Of a stretch of DNA of 11,567 nt, positions 1-5,753 are shown one piece after another. The notes beneath the pieces were generated by a model. It was not told where the DNA came from. It saw only the letters and a list, made by a program, of their open reading frames with translations, and searched no databases. The translations under genes and the position numbers were made by a program. Within the stretch, counting starts at the first letter, position 1. The number at the start of each line of letters is the position of its first letter. This DNA comes from CAYFQB01 sp964345225 (GTDB taxonomy: Bacteria > Nitrospirota > Thermodesulfovibrionia > Thermodesulfovibrionales > UBA6898): contig CAYFQB010000054.1 in NCBI GenBank assembly GCA_964345225.1, positions 1-11,567 of the forward strand, given 5' to 3'.

Positions 1-390
1 CTAATTTCATGGTATCTTGTTGCTGCAATGTTTATAATTGCCATTGTGCCAAGGGTTGAAGCAGGGTTTTCTCCGTCAGAGATAATAGATATGCAGTCGG
101 CTCTTACCGAAAAAACAGACAGGGAGGCTGATTTAGAGAAGATACAGAAGGTAATTGAGACCAAGGCAGTCAGTAAAAGGCTTAAAGCATTAGGATTCAG
201 CCAGGAGGAGATAAATAAGAGATTGGCTAATCTCAGCGACCGTCAGCTTCATCAACTTGCCTTGAAGATAGATGATTTAAAGGTAGGAGGCAACGACGCA
301 CTTGGCGTAATTATAGCCCTCCTTATTATAGCGATATTAGTAGTTTTTCTTTTACAATTGACCGGACACAGGGTCATAGTAACAAAATAA
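1..390 (+). CDS. PA2779-family exported membrane protein (5' partial)
   Basis: The reading frame is open to the window edge, so the true start is probably upstream; an in-frame ATG at 28 would leave only a short signal segment. Numbering from that ATG, a hydrophobic stretch ending around VEA (residues 10-12) looks like the end of a signal peptide. A charged helical region follows (about 20-85) with the pattern LKALGFSQEEINKRLANLSD. Then comes a GG pair at 87-88 and a C-terminal membrane helix (about 93-110). This signal / helical domain / GG / membrane-helix layout is that of the PA2779 family, small proteins of unknown function normally encoded beside a PA2778-type C39-like peptidase, as here. 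Placement in the inner membrane facing the periplasm is inferred. Family assignment is fairly secure; the biochemical role is unknown. Confidence 0.75.
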   Translation, partial: LISWYLVAAMFIIAIVPRVEAGFSPSEIIDMQSALTEKTDREADLEKIQKVIETKAVSKRLKALGFSQEEINKRLANLSDRQLHQLALKIDDLKVGGNDALGVIIALLIIAILVVFLLQLTGHRVIVTK

Positions 391-406
391 TAAATAAGAT
401 AAATAA

Positions 407-476
407 GGGACACTTCCCCTATTTTCAAAGTTTCTTATTAAAGTTATAAAAATAGTGAAAATTAGGGAAGTGTCCC
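407..476. repeat. Long inverted repeat, GGGACACTTCCC family, copy 1
   Basis: Two 21-base arms (407-427 and 456-476) match at 19 of 21 positions as inverted copies, separated by a 28-base A/T-rich centre. The outer 12 bases of each arm, GGGACACTTCCC and its complement, are perfect. The element fills most of the gap between the PA2779-like gene and the peptidase gene. Its palindromic, intergenic, multi-copy nature resembles REP-type elements mobilised by IS200/RAYT-like transposases, but no transposase is present here, so that link is inference. As RNA it would form a strong hairpin and could also act as a terminator or mRNA stabiliser. Confidence 0.85.
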
Positions 477-485
477 TATATTTTT

Positions 486-500
486 GAGGAGGTATTTTTG
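486..500 (+). promoter_or_regulatory. Ribosome binding site and TTG start of the C39 peptidase gene
   Basis: GAGGAGG at 486-492 lies 5 bases before TTG at 498. No ATG or GTG in this frame would leave a usable signal peptide (the only nearby ATG gives Met-Ser-Cys). The strong site therefore decides for the TTG start. Confidence 0.7.
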
Positions 501-1046
501 AGATTGCTTCGCACCGAAACTTCGGGACTCGCAATAACAGTCCTGGCAACATGCTTTTTTATTCTGATGTCATGCACAACAAAATATAAGCCTATAGATT
601 TTGCTGATGCTGTAATGATAGAGAATATCCCGTTTTTCTCACAGGATGAATACCAGTGTGGTCCGGCTTCTCTTGCTGCTGTTCTTAACTATTGGGGAGT
701 AAAGGTATCTCCTGAAGAGATCGCAGAGGAGATTTACAGCAAATCAGCAAGGGGGACATTGGATATAGATATACTCTTATACGCACAAAAAAATGGATTG
801 AATGCACTACAGTACAGTGGTGACATAGGTGACCTGAGGGAAAATATAAAGTCGGGGCTGCCGGTTGTTGTACTTGTTGATTATGGTTTTTATGTCTATC
901 AGGCAAATCATTTTATGGTTGTAGTTGGTTTTAATAAAAAAGGCGTATTTGTAAATTCAGGCAGGGAGAGAGAGAAGTTTATTCCTGAGGAAGATTTCAT
1001 AAAATCATGGAAAAGGACAGATTTCTGGACACTGCTAATAAAATAG
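498..1046 (+). CDS. PA2778-family C39-like cysteine peptidase, lipoprotein
   Basis: This is a 182-residue predicted lipoprotein starting at TTG. The basic start MRLLR is followed by a hydrophobic core and a lipobox ending LMSC, with the lipidated Cys near residue 26. The papain-like C39 fold is marked by QDEYQCGPASLAAVL with nucleophile Cys54 and a likely oxyanion Gln49, then HFMVVVGF with His138. The third position reads VNSG, with Asn153 where classic C39 peptidases carry Asp. C39 peptidases cleave after double-glycine motifs. Being a lipoprotein beside a PA2779-type protein with a GG before its membrane helix, it may process that neighbour; this is inference. PA2778 proteins normally continue into TPR repeats, but here the frame ends at TAG (1044-1046), whose last base is the first base of a repeat element, and the TPR part follows in another frame. 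Confidence 0.8.
   Translation: MRLLRTETSGLAITVLATCFFILMSCTTKYKPIDFADAVMIENIPFFSQDEYQCGPASLAAVLNYWGVKVSPEEIAEEIYSKSARGTLDIDILLYAQKNGLNALQYSGDIGDLRENIKSGLPVVVLVDYGFYVYQANHFMVVVGFNKKGVFVNSGREREKFIPEEDFIKSWKRTDFWTLLIK
500..540. repeat. ATTGC...GCAAT palindromic element inside the peptidase start
   Basis: A nested inverted repeat is visible: ATTGC (503-507) pairs with GCAAT (531-535), and CCGAA (514-518) pairs with TTCGG (521-525) around a 2-base loop. The outline GAGATTGCTTCG...CTCGCAAT resembles a common dispersed bacterial palindrome (TTGCGAG...GAAGCAATCTC type). It covers the first 14 or so codons of the peptidase ORF, directly after its TTG start. Confidence 0.6.
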
Positions 1047-1510
1047 GGACACTTCCCATATTTTCCTATTTACTGAAAATAACTCTATGCTCCATGCTAT
1101 TTGCACTTTGCAATTTTTCTTGCTCAATACCCAGAATCATTGTGCTCGATGATCCCCTCACTCCTGAAGAACATTTAAATCTTGGAGTTACATATGAGAG
1201 GAAGGGTGAGTTTGAGAATGCTCTGAATGAATACAAAAAGGCATCAGAAGAGCTGCCCATTGCTTATTTATATATCGGTAACATATATTTTCAGAAAGGG
1301 CAGCTTGATAATGCAGAGAAATGCTATAAAAAAGCGATAAGAAAAGATCCTGAAAATGCCGATGCATTAAACAATCTTTCATGGCTTTATTACATAAAGA
1401 AAGAGAATCTCGATGAAGCCGAAGCCATGGTCATGAAAGCGATTGAACTTAATCCTTCGAAAGAAACTATATACAGGGACACGCTTGAAAAGATAAAGTT
1501 AATTAAATAA
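1007..1510 (+). CDS. TPR-repeat protein, detached C-terminal half of PA2778 type
   Basis: Three tetratricopeptide repeats are visible: EEHLNLGVTYERKGEFENAL, IAYLYIGNIYFQKGQLDNAE and ADALNNLSWLYYIKKENLDEAE. The tail YRDTLEKIK is typical of the end of PA2778 proteins. TPRs mediate protein-protein contacts, probably with the peptidase or its substrate. The ATG at 1007 lies inside the peptidase gene with a poorly placed Shine-Dalgarno (GAGGAAG about 13 bases away), so the start is uncertain. A CTG at 1073 would give a short lipoprotein signal, MKITLCSMLFALCNFSC, while the ATG at 1094 leaves too short a signal. The frame differs from the peptidase frame, and the junction consists of repeat DNA. 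It may be a functional separate lipoprotein or a remnant of a split fusion gene. Confidence 0.7.
   Translation: MEKDRFLDTANKIGTLPIFSYLLKITLCSMLFALCNFSCSIPRIIVLDDPLTPEEHLNLGVTYERKGEFENALNEYKKASEELPIAYLYIGNIYFQKGQLDNAEKCYKKAIRKDPENADALNNLSWLYYIKKENLDEAEAMVMKAIELNPSKETIYRDTLEKIKLIK
1046..1081. repeat. GGGACACTTCCC element, copy 2, truncated
   Basis: GGGACACTTCCC at 1046-1057 is identical to the outer arm of the copy at 407. It is followed by TATTTTC (1059-1065) and its inverted partner GAAAATA (1075-1081), but the distal GGGAAGTGTCCC arm is absent. The first G completes the TAG stop of the peptidase gene. This is a half-copy at the exact boundary between the peptidase and TPR coding regions. 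Confidence 0.7.
1083..1117. repeat. Degenerate heptamer tract within the TPR gene start
   Basis: Five consecutive 7-base units (CTCTATG, CTCCATG, CTATTTG, CACTTTG, CAATTTT) are readable. On the minus strand they become GCAnnnn heptads (GCAAAGT, GCAAATA, GCATGGA, GCATAGA), the same spacing and GCA anchor as the tract at 8833-8874. It encodes the hydrophobic core of the TPR protein's putative signal peptide. Confidence 0.55.
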
Positions 1511-1514
1511 ACCC

Positions 1515-1555
1515 GGTATACTTCTCCTATTTTCAAAAAAAAGGGGAAGTGTACC
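1515..1555. repeat. GGTACACTTCCCC inverted repeat, copy 3 of the family
   Basis: The 14-base arms at 1515-1528 and 1542-1555 are inverted copies with two differences, both of which would be G-U pairs in RNA, around a 13-base loop. The motif is a GTAC variant of the GGGACACTTCCC arms upstream. It lies 4 bases after the TPR gene stop and could serve as its 3' hairpin, although no T run follows. Confidence 0.7.
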
Positions 1556-1581
1556 TAAGAGTCTTTCATTCGTATGTTCTC

Positions 1582-1595
1582 ATATTTTAAAATAT
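1582..1595. promoter_or_regulatory. 14-bp perfect palindrome ATATTTTAAAATAT upstream of the aminotransferase
   Basis: This perfect 14-bp A/T palindrome lies 24 bases before the aminotransferase ATG and just upstream of its ribosome binding site (AGAGAGG, 1606-1612). It could be an operator or chance in AT-rich DNA. No convincing -35/-10 pair was found beside it. Confidence 0.2.
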
Positions 1596-1619
1596 CAAGA
1601 AATAAAGAGAGGTTTAATT

Positions 1620-2813
1620 ATGCTTTCTGAAAGGGCAAAGAAGATCAAACCATCACCCACGCTTGCGATTGATTCAAAGGCAAAATCCATGAAGGCCTCC
1701 GGAATTGATATTATAAATTTTGGTGTAGGTGAGCCTGATTTTGATACTCCGGAAAATGTAAAAGAGGCTGCTTTTAAGGCCATTAAGGATGGGTTTACGA
1801 AATATACTCCTGTAGGAGGGATAGACGAATTAAAGGAAGCAATAGCTGACAAGCTGCTGAAAGACAACGGATTATCTTATAAAAGGGAAGAGATAATAGT
1901 TTCATGTGGTGCTAAACACAGCCTTTATAATATTGCACAGGCTCTATACGGACCCGGTGATGAGGTGATAATCCCTTCTCCTTACTGGGTGTCATATCCA
2001 GACCAGGTCTTACTGAATGATGCTGTGCCTGTTTTTGTAAAGACTTACGAATCCGATTTTTTTATGGTTAGGCCTGAGGTTCTTGAGGATTGCATAACAG
2101 CTAGGACAAAGGCGCTTATACTGAATTCTCCGTCAAATCCTACTGGACTGACATATGATAAAAAGGCTTTAGAAAAAATAGCAGAGGTGGCTCTCAGACA
2201 TAATTTTTATATCGTTTCAGATGAAATTTATGAGAAGCTGACTTATGACGGTATACAGCATATAAGCATTGCATCTTTGGATAAAGATATAAAGTCCAGA
2301 ACCATGGTAGTTAACGGTCTTTCCAAGTCTCACGCAATGACGGGATGGAGAATAGGTTATACCGCAGGACCAGTTGAGATAATAAAGACTATGACTAATA
2401 TTCAGAGCCAGTCAACGTCAAACCCTAACTCAATTACTCAAAAAGCCGCTATAGAAGCCTTAAAAGGACCTCAGGACTTTCTAAAAAGGATGCTTGAAGA
2501 ATTTGACAGGAGAAGGCGCTATCTTGTAGCCGACCTGAATTTAATGAAAGGTATAAGCTGTATCATGCCTACCGGGGCGTTTTATGTATTTCCAAATACT
2601 TCAAAGATCTACGGCAGGAAATTTAAAGACAGAGAGATAAAATCTTCTGCTGACCTTTCACTTTATCTTCTTGAAGAGGCAAATGTTGCGCTGGTTCACG
2701 GAGAGGCTTTTGGGGATGATAATTATATAAGACTTTCATATGCTACATCACTAGAGGACATTAGAAGGGCAGTTGAAAGAATAAATGAGGCGCTAAACAA
2801 ACTCCAGGTATAG
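1620..2813 (+). CDS. aspC: Class I pyridoxal-phosphate aminotransferase, aspartate type
   Basis: A 397-residue protein, full length for the AspC/AspB subgroup of fold-type I aminotransferases. This group transfers the amino group of aspartate to 2-oxoglutarate, feeding oxaloacetate and aspartate metabolism; some members also act on prephenate or aromatic substrates. Visible motifs are GVGEPDFDTP near the N-terminus, YTPVGGIDELKEAI, NSPSNPTG, VSDEIYEKL, the PLP-binding Lys236 in NGLSKSHAMTGWRIGY, and the substrate carboxylate-binding Arg371 in NYIRLSYA. The ATG has a good Shine-Dalgarno (AGAGAGG, 7 bases away) and the N-terminus LSERAKKIKPSPTLAIDSKAK is typical. It has no operon partner: repeat-rich DNA precedes it and an 86-base gap separates it from era. 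The exact substrate cannot be read from the sequence. Confidence 0.9.
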   Translation: MLSERAKKIKPSPTLAIDSKAKSMKASGIDIINFGVGEPDFDTPENVKEAAFKAIKDGFTKYTPVGGIDELKEAIADKLLKDNGLSYKREEIIVSCGAKHSLYNIAQALYGPGDEVIIPSPYWVSYPDQVLLNDAVPVFVKTYESDFFMVRPEVLEDCITARTKALILNSPSNPTGLTYDKKALEKIAEVALRHNFYIVSDEIYEKLTYDGIQHISIASLDKDIKSRTMVVNGLSKSHAMTGWRIGYTAGPVEIIKTMTNIQSQSTSNPNSITQKAAIEALKGPQDFLKRMLEEFDRRRRYLVADLNLMKGISCIMPTGAFYVFPNTSKIYGRKFKDREIKSSADLSLYLLEEANVALVHGEAFGDDNYIRLSYATSLEDIRRAVERINEALNKLQV

Positions 2814-2899
2814 AATATTCATGCTTGAGTCATTTTATAAATTTTTTGGAAGCACTTTTAACAATTATAATTGAATAATAAGGAAAAAGTATCAGGGGT

Positions 2900-3790
2900 A
2901 TGGTGTCAGCTTTATTCCACTCAGGTTACGTGTCATTAATTGGAAGGCCGAATGTCGGCAAATCAACGCTTCTGAATGTTTTACTCGGGCAGAAGGTAGC
3001 TATTGTAACTGAAAAACCACAGACTACAAGAAACAGGATTCTGGGTATAAAGACATATGCTGATGCACAGATTATATTTATAGATACCCCAGGAATACAC
3101 AAGCCGAGGCATATGCTCGGTGAAACAATGGTCAGATCTGCTAAGAAACTGCTGAGAGAAATAGATCTTGTTATATTAGTTACCGAAGCTGGTTATTCAA
3201 CTAAGCCTGATGAAATTATTATCGAATCTCTTAAGAAAGTTGACAAGCACGTAATACTTGTAATCAATAAGATCGATAAGGTAAAGAAGACAGAATTACT
3301 GCCAATGATTAACAGATACAAAAATCTCTTTGATTTTAAGGAAATTATTCCGGTATCTGCAATTAAGCAGAATGGAATTGATATACTCCTGAAGAATATA
3401 TTGCAATATATTCCATCAGGACCTAAATATTACCCGGATGAAGTTTATACCGACCAGATCGAGAGATTTATGGTTGCTGAGATAATAAGAGAAAAGATTA
3501 TGGAAAAAACATCACATGAAATACCATATTCAGTTGCAGTAGATATTTATAAATGGACCGAGCGTAATGACGGGGTGATATTTATAAATGCTAATATTTA
3601 TGTTGAAAGAGAAGGACAAAAAGGTATAATAATAGGGAACAAAGGTAAGATGCTTAAACTGATAGGCACCTTGGCGCGACTGGATATAGAAAAGCTGCTT
3701 GGAACAAATGTCTTTCTTGAGTTATGGGTAAAAGTCAAAAAGGGATGGCGGGATAATAGAGAGCTTCTGAGAGAATTAGGGTACATATAA
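2900..3790 (+). CDS. era: GTPase Era, 30S ribosome assembly factor
   Basis: A 296-residue protein with the complete Era layout. The N-terminal GTPase has G1 GRPNVGKS (15-22), G2 in the TTRNRILGI segment, G3 DTPG (62-65), G4 NKID (123-126) and a G5 SAI motif. The C-terminal KH domain has GxxG as GNKG (246-249), and the protein ends GWRDNRELLRELGY. Era binds the 3' end of 16S rRNA and helps complete the 30S subunit. AGGGG (2894-2898) lies only 1 base from the ATG at 2900; GTG at 2903 would have 4-base spacing, so either start is possible. It heads a tight three-gene unit with the DUF151 gene and recO. A perfect TATAAT at 2866-2871 within the palindrome CAATTATAATTG may be its -10 element, but no clear -35 was seen. 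Confidence 0.95.
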   Translation: MVSALFHSGYVSLIGRPNVGKSTLLNVLLGQKVAIVTEKPQTTRNRILGIKTYADAQIIFIDTPGIHKPRHMLGETMVRSAKKLLREIDLVILVTEAGYSTKPDEIIIESLKKVDKHVILVINKIDKVKKTELLPMINRYKNLFDFKEIIPVSAIKQNGIDILLKNILQYIPSGPKYYPDEVYTDQIERFMVAEIIREKIMEKTSHEIPYSVAVDIYKWTERNDGVIFINANIYVEREGQKGIIIGNKGKMLKLIGTLARLDIEKLLGTNVFLELWVKVKKGWRDNRELLRELGYI

Positions 3791-3791
3791 A

Positions 3792-4244
3792 ATGTTGATA
3801 GAAATGAAGGTTGAAGGGCTCCTCTTTGATCCGAGAAGTAATATGTATATACTTTTGCTGAAGGGCCTTGATGGCAGTAATACGCTTCCGATATGGATAG
3901 GTAAACCGGAAGCAGATTCAATTGCACTTGCTCTCGGGAAAGTAGCTACGCCGCGTCCACTTACACATGACCTTGTTAAAAATATTACTGACAGGCTCAG
4001 AGTTAAAATAACAAAGATTGTAGTTACCGAGATTATTGATAACACATATTATGCACTTATCTATCTTAACGACGGTAGAAAGGAAACTTTAATTGATTCA
4101 AGACCCAGTGATGCTATTGCTGTTGCCCTGAGGGCAAATGCCCCGATATTTGTTGAGGAAAATATAATAGGCACAAGAACAGCAGATGAGCTTGATGAAT
4201 GGCTGAAAAATCTGAAACCTGAAGATTTCGGAAATATTATGTAA
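3792..4244 (+). CDS. Bifunctional nuclease family protein (DUF151/BFN)
   Basis: A 150-residue protein matching the BFN (DUF151) family: an N-terminal MKVEGLLFDP strand, LPIWIGKPEADSIALAL, and the hallmark DSRPSDAIAVALRANAPIFV. Members from plants and some bacteria have been reported to have DNase and RNase activity, but many bacterial members have no tested function. One base separates its ATG from the era stop, and its TAA overlaps the recO ATG (TAATG), so translational coupling is likely. An alternative ATG at 3804 would remove four residues. Co-transcription with era (rRNA maturation) and recO (DNA repair) would fit a nucleic-acid role; this is inference from context. Confidence 0.85.
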   Translation: MLIEMKVEGLLFDPRSNMYILLLKGLDGSNTLPIWIGKPEADSIALALGKVATPRPLTHDLVKNITDRLRVKITKIVVTEIIDNTYYALIYLNDGRKETLIDSRPSDAIAVALRANAPIFVEENIIGTRTADELDEWLKNLKPEDFGNIM

Positions 4245-4978
4245 TGCTTCAGAGAACCGAAGGAATCGTCTTAAAGACCAGCCCTTTTGGTGAAGCTGAT
4301 CTTATCGTTACATTCCTGACCAGAGACTACGGTATTTTAAAGACATTCGCAAAAAGTCCGCGCAAAATTAAAAGCAGATTCGGCAGCAGTCTTGAACCTC
4401 TTACATATTCAAAGATTTCTTTCTGGGGCAAGGAGGATGCATCGCTGCCGCGTCTGACCCAGTCAGATATCATTAATTCTTTCCATTCCATAAGAAGTGC
4501 ACTGGAATGTTTTTTGAAGGTCTCAGAGATCATAGAATTGACTCTGAATTTTATACCTGAAAGGGAAGTATGCAAAAAAGTCTATTCACTTGTATTAAAT
4601 ACATTACATGCAATTGAGGATGACTGTAATACGGGACTGCTAATAATCTATTATAAACTAAAGCTTCTTGAGGCCGTAGGATACTTGCCGAAACTCAAAG
4701 ACTGTGGCAGATGCGGTAAGGAAGGAGATGCTTTTTATATTTCCCATGGAACAGTACTGTGTGAGAATTGTTCAAAAGGATCCGGTTCATCTTTCAGGAT
4801 TTCCACCGGAACTATAAATCTTTATTTAAATTTGCTAAACTGGAGTCCGGCGAACATAAGGCGTATAAAACCAACAGAGGTACTTATTCTGGAGCTTTCA
4901 ACTTTAATCAATGAACATATTAAATATATAACAGAGAAGGATCTCAGATCTAAAAGATTTGAAATATCTCTGACCTGA
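4244..4978 (+). CDS. recO: DNA repair protein RecO
   Basis: A 244-residue protein, usual RecO length. The N-terminal OB-fold begins RTEGIVLKTSPFGEADLIVTFLTRDYGILKTFAKSPRK, which is strongly diagnostic. An all-helical domain follows, with a zinc site formed by Cys154-x2-Cys157 (CGRCG) and Cys173-x2-Cys176 (CENC). RecO works with RecR to load RecA onto SSB-coated single-stranded DNA in the RecFOR gap-repair pathway. Its ATG overlaps the preceding stop by one base. It is the last gene of the era operon and converges on the dksA gene 57 bases further on. Confidence 0.93.
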   Translation: MLQRTEGIVLKTSPFGEADLIVTFLTRDYGILKTFAKSPRKIKSRFGSSLEPLTYSKISFWGKEDASLPRLTQSDIINSFHSIRSALECFLKVSEIIELTLNFIPEREVCKKVYSLVLNTLHAIEDDCNTGLLIIYYKLKLLEAVGYLPKLKDCGRCGKEGDAFYISHGTVLCENCSKGSGSSFRISTGTINLYLNLLNWSPANIRRIKPTEVLILELSTLINEHIKYITEKDLRSKRFEISLT

Positions 4979-5012
4979 AGGGAAAACCCTTAGAAAATAA
5001 AGGATTTATTTT
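4978..5012. terminator. Candidate bidirectional terminator between recO and dksA
   Basis: Two small hairpins sit back to back in the convergent gap. The first is AAGGG (4978-4982) with CCCTT (4987-4991) around AAAA. The second is AAAATAAA (4994-5001) with TTTATTTT (5005-5012) around GGA. The second is A/T only, but its 3' arm is T-rich when read from either strand. Stability is modest, so the terminator call is tentative. Confidence 0.35.
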
Positions 5013-5035
5013 ACGGTGTAAAATTCCTGAACAAT

Positions 5036-5623
5036 TTATGATGCTCGGAGTTTTTCCTCCTCTTCCTGTAAGGTCTTGCAATCAATACACATTGTAGTAA
5101 CAGGCCTTGCTGCGAGCCTTTTTATATCGATCTCCTCTCCACAATCTTCACAAATACCGAAAGTTTTTTTCTCTATTCGGTCAAGCGCCTCATCAATCTT
5201 TTGCAAAAGACGCTGTTCTCTTTCCCGAAGCCTGAGCATGAAGTTTCTGTCAGTTTCTGCAGTTGCCTGGTCGCCGAGGTCAGGAAAGACTGTCTGTCCA
5301 GGAAGTTCATTTAAAGCCATCTCAGCTTCATTCAGAAGAGATGTCTTCTGGCCGAGAAGCTCCATTTTAATCTTATGGATCATTTTATCTCTAATAGAAC
5401 CATAGCTCGTTTTCTTCTTTTTTGTCTTTGAAGCAGATATGGACGCAGAGGTTTCTTTAGGTTTTGAAGCAGTACCCTTTTGTTTTGACAGAGTAGCAGG
5501 TTTTCTTGTCTTTACACCTGTCTTTTTAGATGAAGATTTAATTTTTGCACTTTTTACAGTGGAATATTTTGCAGATTTAGAACTTTGCTTTTTTGTAGTT
5601 TTAGTAATTTTAATCTTAACCAT
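5036..5623 (-). CDS. dksA: DksA-type RNA polymerase-binding protein with lysine-rich tail
   Basis: A 195-residue protein from ATG 5623; AGGAG (5629-5633) is 5 bases from it but only 2 from the adjacent GTG at 5626, so the ATG is preferred. The C-terminal 120 residues are clear DksA. They include a coiled coil whose tip keeps the D-x-x-D-x-A motif (Asp115, Asp118, Ala120), followed by the zinc finger with Cys158, Cys161, Cys179 and Cys182 and the typical segment RLAARPVTTMCIDCKTL. DksA enters the RNA polymerase secondary channel and, with ppGpp, resets promoter kinetics in starvation. The unusual part is residues 1-73: 23 lysines, one arginine, one glutamate, and otherwise mostly Ser, Thr and Ala, much like a histone H1 tail. 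E. coli DksA is 151 residues and has no such tail. Confidence 0.88.
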   Translation of the reverse strand: MVKIKITKTTKKQSSKSAKYSTVKSAKIKSSSKKTGVKTRKPATLSKQKGTASKPKETSASISASKTKKKKTSYGSIRDKMIHKIKMELLGQKTSLLNEAEMALNELPGQTVFPDLGDQATAETDRNFMLRLREREQRLLQKIDEALDRIEKKTFGICEDCGEEIDIKRLAARPVTTMCIDCKTLQEEEEKLRAS

Positions 5624-5651
5624 CACAACTCCTGTTTGAAATTTAATTAGC

Positions 5652-5679
5652 CTAACAAAATATCTTGATGTTAGTCAAG
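5652..5679 (-). promoter_or_regulatory. Overlapping inverted repeats upstream of dksA
   Basis: CTAACA (5652-5657) pairs with TGTTAG (5669-5674), and CTTGA (5664-5668) pairs with TCAAG (5675-5679). The two dyads overlap and are mutually exclusive as RNA hairpins. They lie 29-56 bases upstream of the dksA ATG, in its leader or promoter. A TTGACT on the minus strand falls in the same place, but no well-spaced -10 was found. Operator or leader switch are both speculative. Confidence 0.25.
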
Positions 5680-5704
5680 GATACATAAAAGTATATTATA
5701 TTTT

Positions 5705-5718
5705 ATGGATAATGGATA
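5705..5718. repeat. Tandem heptamer ATGGATA x2
   Basis: Two exact adjacent 7-base units lie in the pilZ-dksA gap. The 7-base period recalls the two longer heptamer tracts in this window, but two units alone may be chance. Confidence 0.3.
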
Positions 5719-5753
5719 ATAAAAATGCAGTTTAAAAGACAATAGAAGATATT

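Noticed and set aside
1007..1510. Treating the peptidase/TPR split as a simple sequencing frameshift
   Set aside because: The junction holds about 70 bases of identifiable repeat DNA and an in-frame stop, so one inserted or lost base does not explain it.
2820..2871. Full sigma-70 promoter before era
   Set aside because: TATAAT is perfect, but TTGGAA lies only 14 bases upstream and TTGAGT is badly spaced; only the -10 is plausible.
5076..5639. Plus-strand ORFs opposite dksA
   Set aside because: They are antisense shadows of a gene with clear DksA motifs and have no recognisable domains or ribosome sites.
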